A program made the translations under genes and the position numbers. A stretch of DNA of 64,000 nucleotides from CAZEDM01 sp964511075 (lineage in GTDB: Bacteria; Zixibacteria; MSB-5A5; RBG-16-43-9), in assembly GCA_964511075.1 (NCBI GenBank), contig CAZEDM010000008.1, positions 62,001 to 126,000 of the forward strand, read 5' to 3'. The notes below the pieces were generated by a model. The model saw only the letters and a program-made list of their open reading frames with translations. It was not told the DNA's origin and made no database searches. This document shows, in pieces, positions 1-7,966 of the stretch. How positions within the stretch are numbered: the stretch's first letter is position 1; the number at the start of each line of letters is the position of its first letter.

Positions 1-932
1 AACCAGTGACCCCAAGAGGTATTCAGGAGGTTCCAGTGGTTACTGTGAGCCACGCCGATCCACTTCAGGCAGAAGTAGGCTAAGAGAACAAATGAAGCTG
101 CTTTGCCTAAACCCAGGGTGAGGTTATCATAATTGGCGGCCTGGAGTGGATTTATCTGACTTTTGAGCGTTTTTTTGGATACCATAGCTACCACGATGAT
201 CATGGATAGTCCGGCGAAGATACTTGAAACGAAGAAAAACAGGGGGAGGAATTGTGAATACCAAAGCGGGTGAAGTTTTCCGGGGACTAAAAGAAACAGG
301 GCGCCCAGAGCAGATTGGTGCAAGGTCGAGAGGATCACGCCGAAAATGGTGGCTCCCACGGTTATCTTCAAAGCCCACCTGCGAAATCTGTTTGCCCCAA
401 GCCATTCGAAGATAGCAGGGCAGAACTCAACCAGCTGGGTTGAAAGATAGAGTGCCACATGCCAACCCACCAGAAATAGAACTGAGCTTGTTCCATAGGA
501 AACAACCATAGGATAGGGAAGCCTCCAGGGACGTCCTAAATCGAAGAGCAGAAATACTACGGCGAAGAAATAACCCAGAAATCCGGTAAGTATAGCTGGT
601 CGTACCAGGGGATGATAATCTTCAAGCCCGAAGATATAAACGGCTGCTGCCATGATGAAGCCGGTAGAGGCTAAGGGAACGCCGGTAAAAAGTCCCCAGT
701 TAAGAAAAAGACTCCAGGGCTGGTCCTGTGAGGCATGGGTCACAGCCGCCAGGCCCTGGGTGAAGCGCATGACCATAAAGGGTAGCCCTGCCAAAATAAT
801 TATTCCAGCAACAATATTGAAAGGCTTTAAAAGGTTTCTCAGGTAGTCTTTAACTGAAAGCCCCAGAAAAATCCTCTCCCTGATCCAGTTCTGGAAAACA
901 CTGGTTTTCTCAGCGTATTCGTACTCGGTCAT
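1..932 (-). CDS. HybB/NrfD-like integral membrane quinone-interacting subunit (C-terminus beyond window)
   Basis: I translated this edge gene by hand: it starts at 932 and stays open to position 1, about 310 residues. It is rich in hydrophobic segments and carries HybB-like stretches such as THASQDQPWSL near residue 60 and STLHQSALGALF in the second half. HybB/NrfD proteins bind menaquinone in the cytoplasmic membrane and trade electrons with a partner Fe-S protein. Here the partner gene lies directly upstream and its stop overlaps this start (ATGA, 929-932), which implies translational coupling. No hydrogenase catalytic subunit is visible, so a respiratory role coupled to the adjacent 13-haem cytochrome is more likely than hydrogen oxidation. 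The family call is firm; the physiological partner is inference. Confidence 0.82.
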   Translation of the reverse strand, partial: MTEYEYAEKTSVFQNWIRERIFLGLSVKDYLRNLLKPFNIVAGIIILAGLPFMVMRFTQGLAAVTHASQDQPWSLFLNWGLFTGVPLASTGFIMAAAVYIFGLEDYHPLVRPAILTGFLGYFFAVVFLLFDLGRPWRLPYPMVVSYGTSSVLFLVGWHVALYLSTQLVEFCPAIFEWLGANRFRRWALKITVGATIFGVILSTLHQSALGALFLLVPGKLHPLWYSQFLPLFFFVSSIFAGLSMIIVVAMVSKKTLKSQINPLQAANYDNLTLGLGKAASFVLLAYFCLKWIGVAHSNHWNLLNTSWGHW

Positions 933-1858
933 GCCTGCTCCTCCTTCCTCTCAGGGGTCCACTCCCCCTCCTTGAGCATTTGTTCCCGGTGTTTGGTGAA
1001 CATGTAAAACCCGCCCAACAGGACAGGCCAGATTACCAATACAGCAGGGACCATGGTGAGAAATCCTCTGGTTAACTCTGGATAGGGCCTGGTGCCCACA
1101 TCCATGGGAAACCCCAGCTTCTCAAAGGGAATTTCGGATATATATAGCCAGCTGGTTCCCCCAACTTCACGCTCACCATAGATATGGTCAATGTATTTTT
1201 CGGGTTTGCTCCTTATCTTCTCTCTGGCTAATTTGATCAGCTCGCTCCTCCTGCCGAAGGTCAGAGCCTGAGTCGGGCAGATCTTCACACAGGCTGGACT
1301 TTCACCCTTTTTGATTATCCTCTCATAGCATAAGGTGCATTTTCTAATCCGAGGGGTGAATGGTTTATTGTATTCATAGGTTGGAATATAAAAGGGACAG
1401 GCGGTCATGCAGTAACGGCAGCCTATGCAGATATCCTTATTGTAAACCACCGCTCCCTCCGGAGTTTTCTTCAAGGCTGCTACTAAGCAGGCGGAGGCGC
1501 AAGCTGGTTCGTCACAGTGATTGCACTGTTTCTTAACATAGAAGGGCTTCTCCTCATCCCTCGGATTCGAATAGCGGTTGACCACGGTATAGCTTTCCTG
1601 GTCAGTTCTTCTCTTTTCCTCAAACACCGATTTGTCGTCAAATGTTTTTATAGGTTTATTGGGAAGTTTATTCTGGTCCTTGCAAGCCCATTCACACTTT
1701 CGGCATCCGGTGCATAGAGGTATGTCGTGAAGCACGCCAAAGCGATCCGGGTAACCAGGAAGATTTTCCTGAGCCATGGCTTTTTTGTAACTTCCAATTA
1801 GGCTCGTGGATCCTATCGTTCCCAGAGTTTTCAGGAAACCCCTTCGATTGAGTGACAT
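929..1858 (-). CDS. HybA-like periplasmic four-[4Fe-4S] electron transfer protein with Tat signal
   Basis: A 309-residue ferredoxin-like subunit of the HybA/DmsB type. The N-terminus has a twin-arginine signal (NRRGFLK, residues 4-10), so it is exported folded. Four cysteine groups are visible: C49/52/55/59, C112/115/120/124, C144/147/150/154 and C174/177/190/194, enough for four cubane clusters. A hydrophobic segment near 266-287 followed by lysines should anchor it in the membrane, as in HybA. It lies 2 bp downstream of a 13-haem cytochrome gene and overlaps the next HybB-like gene by 4 bp. The likely role is to pass electrons between the quinone site in the HybB-like subunit and the cytochrome. 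Direction of flow cannot be read from sequence. Confidence 0.88.
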   Translation of the reverse strand: MSLNRRGFLKTLGTIGSTSLIGSYKKAMAQENLPGYPDRFGVLHDIPLCTGCRKCEWACKDQNKLPNKPIKTFDDKSVFEEKRRTDQESYTVVNRYSNPRDEEKPFYVKKQCNHCDEPACASACLVAALKKTPEGAVVYNKDICIGCRYCMTACPFYIPTYEYNKPFTPRIRKCTLCYERIIKKGESPACVKICPTQALTFGRRSELIKLAREKIRSKPEKYIDHIYGEREVGGTSWLYISEIPFEKLGFPMDVGTRPYPELTRGFLTMVPAVLVIWPVLLGGFYMFTKHREQMLKEGEWTPERKEEQA

Positions 1859-1860
1859 GG

Positions 1861-3012
1861 TTATAATCTCCTTTCTTTGAGGGTTCCGGGGCTACTTTCA
1901 GGGTAGGCTCGGCCGTCATCGTGGCAATTTCCACAGGAGGGTTTATCCTCGAACCTTCTTTCCACATGGCACTCTGCGCAGTCCAGCTCCTGGTGGATTT
2001 CGTCCAGGACCAATCCGGTTACAGTATGATCAAAGTTCTCGGTGTTCCAATTGCTATGGCAGGAAACGCACGCCGGTTTAAGTTTGGTTAACTTGCGCCC
2101 GGCGGGATGACAGGAGCGGCAGCTGAGAGCCTGGTGAAATCTATTCAATGGCCATCCGGTTCGAGCATGGTCAAAACCTTTCCTCTCACTCTGAGCATGA
2201 CAGATGGAGCAGGTTTTCATGGTGTGACAGGTGATGCAAGGTTTGTGGTGCTCTTTGGAGGTTTTCATTGCCGGTTCAGGTTCTTCCCCTACCTCATGAC
2301 AGCGAGTGCAGCTCTGCTCACTATGACAATTCACGCATTTAAGCTCAAACAGCTCCACATGATCTTTGTGATGGAAGGTTACCACCGGGCCATTGGCGTA
2401 GTTTGTATGATAGACTTTTTTGTCCGGCACGGTTATAGTTGGATGCTTTGTCCCGATAATATCGGTGGTGTCGATCTTTTGCATAGACATCTCTCCAGGT
2501 GTTTTTTTTGCATGACAGATATCGCAGGCAGTGCTGTGGCTCCATTCCCTGTGACAGTTCATACATTGACGATGATAAGCTCCCTTGAGCCCGGGCTGAC
2601 GCAGATCCTCCGGATTTAAAGGGCCACCGTGGCACTCCCTGCAGGGAGGTATGTGACCGGGAGGAGCATAGTGGTGGCAGACTGCACATCCTTGACCCAT
2701 CTCCGCCATTTCAGCATGCAGCTTATGGGCGAATATCACCGGCTTAAACAAATCCTCAAGCTGATTTAAGATAACCACCTCTGGCCCTTCTTCAGGAGTA
2801 TGGGGACTCATTTTCTCGGGAAAGCGAGGACAGGACCGGAGACAAGGGTCATTTTTAGTAGGAGTAAAACAGATATGGCAGTCACTGCAGGTTGCGTCTG
2901 CCGGGAACTCATGAGCAGGTTCGTTTTTCTCTCCCATACTGCTTGTAGAAACCAGGAGAATAAAAATACCCGTAGCCAAGATGCTACTCATAACCATTTT
3001 GCTGAACACCAC
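1861..3012 (-). CDS. Periplasmic 13-haem c-type cytochrome
   Basis: 383 residues with a signal peptide (hydrophobic run at about 8-24) and thirteen CXXCH motifs: CSDCH, CAVCH, CRECH, CMNCH, CDICH, CVNCH, CTRCH, CITCH, CSICH, CRSCH, CVSCH, CAECH and CGNCH. Many extra histidines (for example FHHKDH, HQELDC) fit bis-His ligation as in cytochrome c3/c7-like proteins. There is no C-terminal anchor, so it should be soluble in the periplasm or held by its partners. It is co-directional with the HybA/HybB-like genes downstream and two GcvH-like genes upstream (31 bp gap), which suggests it is the electron exit or entry of that membrane complex. No assigned family matches exactly; the multihaem assignment itself is certain. 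Confidence 0.9.
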   Translation of the reverse strand: MVFSKMVMSSILATGIFILLVSTSSMGEKNEPAHEFPADATCSDCHICFTPTKNDPCLRSCPRFPEKMSPHTPEEGPEVVILNQLEDLFKPVIFAHKLHAEMAEMGQGCAVCHHYAPPGHIPPCRECHGGPLNPEDLRQPGLKGAYHRQCMNCHREWSHSTACDICHAKKTPGEMSMQKIDTTDIIGTKHPTITVPDKKVYHTNYANGPVVTFHHKDHVELFELKCVNCHSEQSCTRCHEVGEEPEPAMKTSKEHHKPCITCHTMKTCSICHAQSERKGFDHARTGWPLNRFHQALSCRSCHPAGRKLTKLKPACVSCHSNWNTENFDHTVTGLVLDEIHQELDCAECHVERRFEDKPSCGNCHDDGRAYPESSPGTLKERRL

Positions 3013-3043
3013 ATCTCCTTTTTAGTTTTTATTTTACGTGTAT

Positions 3044-3715
3044 TTATTTTATATTAAAAAACTCTCTGGCTACCTTATTCCATTGTTGTATGGTTAATTC
3101 ATCCCCTAAATCAGGTTTGATCTCGCCTCCCTCCTGTAACACTGGAAATTCAGCCGGGACTAATACTGATATTAAATGCTCTTTGGCAGCCTGATTCCAA
3201 CGTTTAAGCAGTTCACCAGAAAGAAGATTTCTCAGTTCTCGAGAGAGATTAATCGGTTCAATTTTTAAAATCCAGTTCTTTTCCGGGTCCTCACGATTCA
3301 GAAGGATTGGCTCCTCAGCCAGTTTTTTATTGACCTCCACAACCCTTCCACTAATAGGGGAGGCCTGAACCAATTCCCTATTGTCTCTTTTTATCTTCCA
3401 GGCGCTGCTTCCCTGGTATATTCTGTCCCCACGCTTAGGCAGTTCTATCTCTTTAACCGATCCGAAAACCGAAGAGGTGAACTTATCCATGCCAATATTC
3501 ACCAGGTTAGGCTGGATCACCTCTGCCCAGGTATGGTTTGGATGTGTGAACACTCCCCTGATCATCCTGGAAGCTTCAGTCATAAATTGTCTCACCGGGC
3601 GGTAGACAGGGGTATTTAACAATCTCCAGAAAAGAATGATTATAAACATGAAGGCGATAGCTATCAGGTACTCATTAGCTTTGGTAGCAAGTAAGAATTC
3701 TTGAAGAGTTTGCAT
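3044..3715 (-). CDS. Membrane-anchored GcvH-like domain protein lacking the lipoyl lysine (copy 2)
   Basis: 223 residues. Residues 15-33 form one transmembrane segment followed by R31 and other basic residues, predicting a cytoplasmic C-terminal domain. Residues about 53-153 resemble glycine cleavage H protein: GVFTHPNHTWAEV, SSVFGSVKEIELPKRGD, SPISGRVVEVN and the LLN-(x)6-NWILKI end. In true H proteins the lipoylated lysine lies seven residues before the first residue of the [AS]P[IV]SG motif; here that position is Asn112. It is therefore unlikely to carry lipoate. The C-terminal part (about 155-223) is shared with the neighbouring copy and is not part of H protein. The gene sits in the operon leading to the 13-haem cytochrome. 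Function unknown; a scaffold or assembly role for the quinone-cytochrome complex is conjecture. Confidence 0.8.
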   Translation of the reverse strand: MQTLQEFLLATKANEYLIAIAFMFIIILFWRLLNTPVYRPVRQFMTEASRMIRGVFTHPNHTWAEVIQPNLVNIGMDKFTSSVFGSVKEIELPKRGDRIYQGSSAWKIKRDNRELVQASPISGRVVEVNKKLAEEPILLNREDPEKNWILKIEPINLSRELRNLLSGELLKRWNQAAKEHLISVLVPAEFPVLQEGGEIKPDLGDELTIQQWNKVAREFFNIK

Positions 3716-3781
3716 ATAAAGCTCCTTTGATGAGGTATCTTCTTAAAAAAACCTGTTTACCTTTATCCTTATATCTATGGC

Positions 3782-4432
3782 TTAATCCGTTGAGTCAAAA
3801 AACTCCCGGTTGACCTTCTCCCACTGTTCGGAGGTTAATTCGTTCCCCAGGTCAGATTTAATTTCCCCGCCCTCCTGCAGGACAGGAAATTCTGCCGTGG
3901 TCAAAGTAGCTACGAGCTGATCCTTAACCGCCTGATTCCAGCGCTTCAGGATGGTTCCGTGTAGCAGGTTCTGGAGCTCTCCTTTCATTCTATCCGGTCT
4001 GATTTTTAATATCCAATTCCTTTCAGTATCCTTCTGGGTTAAAAGCTTAGGATTATCCGCCAGCTCCTGGTTTAAAGCCACCACCGTGCCGCTAATGGGT
4101 GAAGTCTGAGTCAACTCTCGGTTTCCCCTTCTTAATAACCAGGCTTTTTCTCCCTGATGAATCCGGCTTCCCACAGGAGGAAGAGATAACGCCTCGACTG
4201 AGCCGAAAACTGATGTGGTGAAATCGTCCACTCCCACTGTAATTAAACTGGGATCGAGAACCCTGACCCAAGCATGACCTGGGTGCACGAAAATTCCCTC
4301 TAAGGCGGAGGGGAGCTTCAACTTGGTGGTCAAGGGGGTTTTCTCTTCTGCTGGGGCAACGGCCTTTCTTTGACGCCAGATACCAATTCCTATGGCTAAA
4401 GCCACGAAAAGTAAAATAAGGATTACCGACAT
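3782..4432 (-). CDS. Membrane-anchored GcvH-like domain protein lacking the lipoyl lysine (copy 1)
   Basis: 216 residues from the ATG at 4432. I prefer this start over the GTG at 4441 because GAGGTGA lies 5 bases ahead of it and the protein then opens with the transmembrane helix (MSVILILL...). The helix is followed by WRQRK, placing the rest in the cytoplasm. The H-protein-like core has GIFVHPGHAWVRV, TTSVFGSVEALSLPPVG, SPISGTVVALN and NWILKIRP. The residue matching the lipoyl lysine is Asn104 (107 from the GTG). It is clearly paralogous to the next gene over its whole length, including the tail (KRWNQAVKDQL, EGGEIKSDLGNELT). The first 19 residues closely match the 31-residue peptide encoded just upstream at 4468-4563. 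Confidence 0.8.
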   Translation of the reverse strand: MSVILILLFVALAIGIGIWRQRKAVAPAEEKTPLTTKLKLPSALEGIFVHPGHAWVRVLDPSLITVGVDDFTTSVFGSVEALSLPPVGSRIHQGEKAWLLRRGNRELTQTSPISGTVVALNQELADNPKLLTQKDTERNWILKIRPDRMKGELQNLLHGTILKRWNQAVKDQLVATLTTAEFPVLQEGGEIKSDLGNELTSEQWEKVNREFFDSTD

Positions 4433-4467
4433 TTCAATCACCTCGCTTTTTCCTAATAGTTAACCTC

Positions 4468-4563
4468 TCATCGTGTTTCGGTAACTTCAATCTTTTTTCT
4501 TCCACGCAACAAACCTATCCCCATTGCTAACACAGTGAAAAGCAAACCTAATAATATTGACAT
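4468..4563 (-). CDS. Small single-helix membrane peptide, 31 residues
   Basis: A short reading frame of 31 codons plus stop: ATG at 4563, TGA ending at 4468. It is preceded by a good ribosome binding site (GGTGAG, about 6 bases before the ATG). The product is one hydrophobic helix (MSILLGLLFTVLAMGIGLL) followed by a basic stretch (RGRKK) and a short polar tail. The helix aligns residue for residue with the N-terminus of the adjacent GcvH-like protein (MSVILILLFVALAIGIGIW). As the first gene of the minus-strand operon it may be a genuine small subunit, or a remnant of a duplicated GcvH-like gene that lost its soluble domain. The RBS and intact frame favour a translated gene. Confidence 0.6.
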   Translation of the reverse strand: MSILLGLLFTVLAMGIGLLRGRKKIEVTETR

Positions 4564-4701
4564 TTTTGCTCACCTGACCTTTCTATTAGAAAGGAACACT
4601 TGTCTGTACTCATTGTAAATAAGGGCAAATAGAGTGCCGCAAAACCTACCATCTAAGATGGTATCTGCTAAGTCCCAGAATCATATGAGATTATCGTACA
4701 A

Positions 4702-4730
4702 TGTATATAAGGAAAGTTAGAATTATTCAA
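4702..4730 (-). promoter_or_regulatory. Candidate sigma-70 promoter for the GcvH-like/HybAB-like operon
   Basis: On the minus strand TTGAAT (4730-4725), a 17-base spacer and TATACA (4707-4702) make a moderate match to a sigma-70 promoter. Transcription would start near 4695, giving a leader of about 130 bases before the 31-residue peptide gene. The leader would contain the TACCATC palindrome. Other AT-rich -10 options exist nearby. Confidence 0.35.
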
Positions 4731-5099
4731 AATTTTTAGCGCAAGCACGTTGAAAATTTCTACAGAGTATTTGAGGTTGAATGTTGGATTATTAGTAATT
4801 ACAGTGCTGTCAATATCTTAGTAATTGTAGAGAAATTCAACATCAAGTGGCGTTTATTTCCACATTTTTCTTTTATTTAACTATAGTATCAAAAAATTAC
4901 TCATCCTTAGTCAGAGATCAAGGCATTAAAAAAATTGTTGCTGAGGTCAAACACGGTTTTCTTACAAATTGATAAATTAGATCTATGTGATATTAATTGA
5001 TTCTCTAAGTGGAAGAAAAGAAAAGAATTACGAGGAGGAGAATTTCGAATTGACTTCTCAATTTTCATTATTTTTTTTCTTATTTTTTTAAAAAAAAGC

Positions 5100-5128
5100 T
5101 TGACATTATGATATCCGTCATATAAAAT
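5100..5128 (+). promoter_or_regulatory. Sigma-70 promoter of the secreted cytochrome gene
   Basis: TTGACA at 5100-5105, a 17-base spacer and TAAAAT at 5123-5128. The -35 is a perfect consensus and the -10 differs at two positions. Start of transcription is expected near 5135, giving a leader of about 120 bases. The same -35/-10 pair and spacing occur at the rex promoter (33476-33504). Confidence 0.65.
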
Positions 5129-5156
5129 AAGATGAATGAGATATGGTTAATCAATT

Positions 5157-5174
5157 TTGTGAAAAAAATCACAA
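5157..5174. promoter_or_regulatory. Rex-like (or CRP/FNR-family) operator
   Basis: The 18-mer TTGTGAAAAAAATCACAA matches the Rex consensus TTGTGAA-N4-TTCACAA at 13 of 14 defined positions. It lies about 22-40 bases downstream of the predicted transcription start, a repressor position. It is also a perfect TGTGA-N6-TCACA palindrome, so a CRP-family protein is the alternative. A similar site overlaps the rex promoter in this window, which favours Rex. Confidence 0.55.
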
Positions 5175-5255
5175 TCTCATATAAGGAGGTGGTAATCAAC
5201 AAAATCAGATTTCTGTAGAGAACAAAATACGCCTGAACCCTAAGGAGGAAAGAAT

Positions 5256-7907
5256 ATGAGTAATAGAAAAAGGATTTTGATTGTTACCTGCTTTTTGATT
5301 TTTATGGGCTTTCAATTATCTTCAGCCGCATCTCCCGTGGCTAAAATAAGGCTTTTGGCTTATTCAGAAAGAGACCTTGCCCTTGATACCACTTTGACAA
5401 GAACTTCGACCGGGTTGCCTAATGTAGGTGTTGGGAGTATGGTTTATTTTACTGCTAATCCTGAGGAGCCCGGTGCTTATACTTATACCTGGACTCTTAG
5501 CACCCCTCTTGGTTCCTCCACCACCCTGAGCGATGATGCTATACAGAATCCTACTATGGTTCCGGATTTGGAGGGAACTTATATAGTTACTCTGGTGATA
5601 GCAGATACCTCTGGAACAAGCGATCCTGATACGATGTATATCAGTGCCGGAACCTGGGTGGGCACAGGGCAAATAGGCGGGATGACCCCGCATTGGCCCC
5701 AGTGTGGCTTCTTCTGCCATAATGATAAGATCGCCGAATGGGAGGAAACCGGACACGCTGTTATCTTTCAGCAAGGTTTAGACGGGATAGCCAGTAGCCA
5801 CTATGGTTCAAGTTGTATCAGCTGTCACACGGTTGGATATGATACAGACCCGGCCGCAGATAATTTCGGCTTTGATGATGTGGCAACATTATTAGGCTGG
5901 ACCTTCCCGGATACTCTATTTCCTGGTCAGTTTGATTCCCTGGTAATCAATTATCCGGATTTAGCTAACTTGGGAAATATCCAGTGTGAGAACTGTCATG
6001 GTCCGGGTAGCAGGCACGGCGGAGAGGACAGATGGAACAGGATTGCGGTTAGCTATGGATCCGGGGTCTGTGCCTATTGTCATGACTCAGGCACTCATCA
6101 TATAAAACCTTATCAGTGGGATTATTCCAGGCATCCATTTGCAGTAGGGGAACATGATCACATGAACCGAACTTCCTGCTCCAGATGTCATACTGCTCAG
6201 GGTTATATAGACGAGACCATAAACGGAGGTTCCTCCGGTGCACCTTATAAGTACGCGGAGGGTGTAACCTGTAGCGCCTGCCATGACCCTCACAGCGATG
6301 CCAATGAGTATCAGCTCAGGAGAGCAGAGGTTTACGGTGTTTGTTACGACTGTCATACGCTAAGAGTCAGCAGTCACGGGATCCATCATTCGCACCAATC
6401 CGATATGTTAGAAGGAAACAGCGGATACGAGTACCCAGGAGAGCTGTATCCGGTTGGGAGTCATACTTACACAACCGAGAAATGCGTGGGATGTCATATG
6501 GCAACATCTCCTGCGGATAGCCTGGTCACCAAGGTGGGCGAGCATACCTTTGCGGTCTTCTCAGACAACGGGACTCCGGACGACTCTACTGATGACATCC
6601 TGAATGATGAGGGGTGCAAGGGATGTCATGGCAGTGTAAGCCTGGTTTTCCTCAGGAAAAGTCAGGAGAAATTTGTGAATCTACTTGATTCGCTGGCAGC
6701 TTTACTTCCCAAGGATGGAAGTGGTGAGGTCATTAGCCATACGGAAGATGATCTTCTGACCCTGACTGAAATAGGAGGAGCTTACAACTACTATTTTGTG
6801 CTGGATGACGGAAGTTATGGCACACACAACCCCAGATATGCGGAAAAACTCTTATGGGATTCCATTAAGAGGTTAGTAGCTCAGATGCATGCCGGGGACA
6901 TAGTGGAGATATCGGATGTGCCTAATGATCAGGGCAAACAGGTGAGGATCCTCTGGAATATGTTTGCCGGCGAGGACGATGTCGATCATCCGGTCACTCA
7001 ATATGGGATCTGGCGAAGAGATGAGTCCTCTACCGCAAAAGCTTTGACTGGGAAGGTGAATACCTTCAAGGAGTTGCTCTCCTACTATCCTAACATAGAA
7101 GCCGGAGCTACCTTCTCGGTGGCAGGGACGATCTGGACTTTCTTGGGCTCAATCCCGGCCTCCCATCATGAGCGTTATGGTTATGTAGCTCCTACTCTTT
7201 TTGACTCCACCATTGTTTCCGGAATGCAGTGGTCAGTTTTCTACGTATCCGGTCATACGGCTGACCCTGGCATCTTCTACGAGTCCTACCCGGATAGCGG
7301 ATATTCAGTGGACAACCTGGTTCCCGCTCCTCCCACCGGCCTGGCAGCTATTATTCAGGGGCGGAATGTCCAGTTGAGCTGGGATGACTCTTCGGATCCT
7401 GATTTTGACTACTTTGCCGTCTATAGAAGCACTACCCCGGGATTTACCCCCTCTCCGGCTAACCGTATAGGCTATAGTTCCAATCCCGAGTATGTGGACT
7501 CCAATTTAGTTAATGGAACTCATTATTATAAATTAACCGCCACCGATTTCTCTGGAAACGAAGGAGGTCCATCGCTTGAGCTTCCGATTAACATCACCTC
7601 AGTCAGGGAGGAAGAGGGAGCTGTGCCCAAGGTGTTTGCCCTGTTCCAGAACTATCCCAATCCCTTCAACCCGTATACTCAGATCAAATTCTCCGTGGCT
7701 AATAGAACTAAGGTGGGACTCTCGGTTTACAATATCCTGGGACAGAGGGTGAAAACTCTACTGGATGAAGAGATGGAAGCAGGGAATTATGTGGCTACTT
7801 GGGACGGAAAGGATGAGAAAGGATATGATGTCTCCAGCGGAATCTATTTCTACAAACTGAATACCAAGGAGTTCACCCAGACCAAAAAGATGCTTCTGGT
7901 CAGATAG
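5256..7907 (+). CDS. Secreted octahaem cytochrome with PKD-like, FN3 and T9SS-type C-terminal sorting domains
   Basis: 883 residues; start supported by AAGGAGGA 7 bases upstream. A signal peptide (about 1-24) is followed by an Ig/PKD-like domain (about 30-130). The haem domain (about 145-470) has eight CXXCH motifs and one CX3CH (CGFFCH near 150). After a spacer region comes a fibronectin type III-like domain (about 690-775, beginning PPTGLAAIIQG). The C-terminal tail (about 795-883) has NYPNPFNP, YNILGQRVKTL, DGKDEKG and SSGIYFYKL, the hallmark of the Por/T9SS sorting and FlgD-Ig-like family. Such tails direct proteins across the outer membrane to the surface in FCB bacteria. The protein is thus a good candidate for an extracellular electron-transfer cytochrome. 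A promoter and a Rex-like operator precede it and a strong terminator follows, so it is probably monocistronic. Confidence 0.9.
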   Translation: MSNRKRILIVTCFLIFMGFQLSSAASPVAKIRLLAYSERDLALDTTLTRTSTGLPNVGVGSMVYFTANPEEPGAYTYTWTLSTPLGSSTTLSDDAIQNPTMVPDLEGTYIVTLVIADTSGTSDPDTMYISAGTWVGTGQIGGMTPHWPQCGFFCHNDKIAEWEETGHAVIFQQGLDGIASSHYGSSCISCHTVGYDTDPAADNFGFDDVATLLGWTFPDTLFPGQFDSLVINYPDLANLGNIQCENCHGPGSRHGGEDRWNRIAVSYGSGVCAYCHDSGTHHIKPYQWDYSRHPFAVGEHDHMNRTSCSRCHTAQGYIDETINGGSSGAPYKYAEGVTCSACHDPHSDANEYQLRRAEVYGVCYDCHTLRVSSHGIHHSHQSDMLEGNSGYEYPGELYPVGSHTYTTEKCVGCHMATSPADSLVTKVGEHTFAVFSDNGTPDDSTDDILNDEGCKGCHGSVSLVFLRKSQEKFVNLLDSLAALLPKDGSGEVISHTEDDLLTLTEIGGAYNYYFVLDDGSYGTHNPRYAEKLLWDSIKRLVAQMHAGDIVEISDVPNDQGKQVRILWNMFAGEDDVDHPVTQYGIWRRDESSTAKALTGKVNTFKELLSYYPNIEAGATFSVAGTIWTFLGSIPASHHERYGYVAPTLFDSTIVSGMQWSVFYVSGHTADPGIFYESYPDSGYSVDNLVPAPPTGLAAIIQGRNVQLSWDDSSDPDFDYFAVYRSTTPGFTPSPANRIGYSSNPEYVDSNLVNGTHYYKLTATDFSGNEGGPSLELPINITSVREEEGAVPKVFALFQNYPNPFNPYTQIKFSVANRTKVGLSVYNILGQRVKTLLDEEMEAGNYVATWDGKDEKGYDVSSGIYFYKLNTKEFTQTKKMLLVR

Positions 7908-7926
7908 AAAAAGTGGTTTAGCTATC

Positions 7927-7966
7927 AAGAAAACCGACCCTGGCCTTCACATGGGTCGGTTTTCTT
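7927..7966 (+). terminator. Rho-independent terminator after the secreted cytochrome gene
   Basis: A perfect 14-bp stem: AAGAAAACCGACCC (7927-7940) and GGGTCGGTTTTCTT (7953-7966), loop of 12 bases, with T-rich 3' arm. It begins 19 bases after the stop codon at 7907. Confidence 0.85.

Larger units (their letters stand above)
4564..5255. other. Divergent AT-rich intergenic region between two cytochrome operons
   Basis: No credible gene is seen in these 692 bases. The minus-strand leader holds a CCTTTC/GAAAGG hairpin (4578-4594) just ahead of the first ribosome binding site. A perfect 7-bp palindrome TACCATC-taa-GATGGTA lies at 4647-4663. Related sequences recur around 4790-4835 (TTAGTAATTACAG and TTAGTAATTGTAG). 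The plus-strand promoter and operator near 5100-5174 are listed separately. A second ribosome-binding-like AAGGAGGT at 5183-5190 is followed only by a 9-codon frame at poor spacing and probably marks no gene. Confidence 0.6.

Noticed and set aside
1..1858. Uptake hydrogenase operon
   Set aside because: Only HybA/HybB-like accessory subunits are seen; no NiFe large or small subunit in the window.
2107..2619. 170-residue frame antisense to the 13-haem cytochrome
   Set aside because: No ribosome site. Long antisense frames are expected opposite CXXCH-rich genes because of their codon pattern, and the sense gene is certain.
5181..5218. Short peptide gene behind AAGGAGGT ahead of the secreted cytochrome
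   Set aside because: Only a 9-codon GTG frame overlapping the ribosome site; spacing is wrong.
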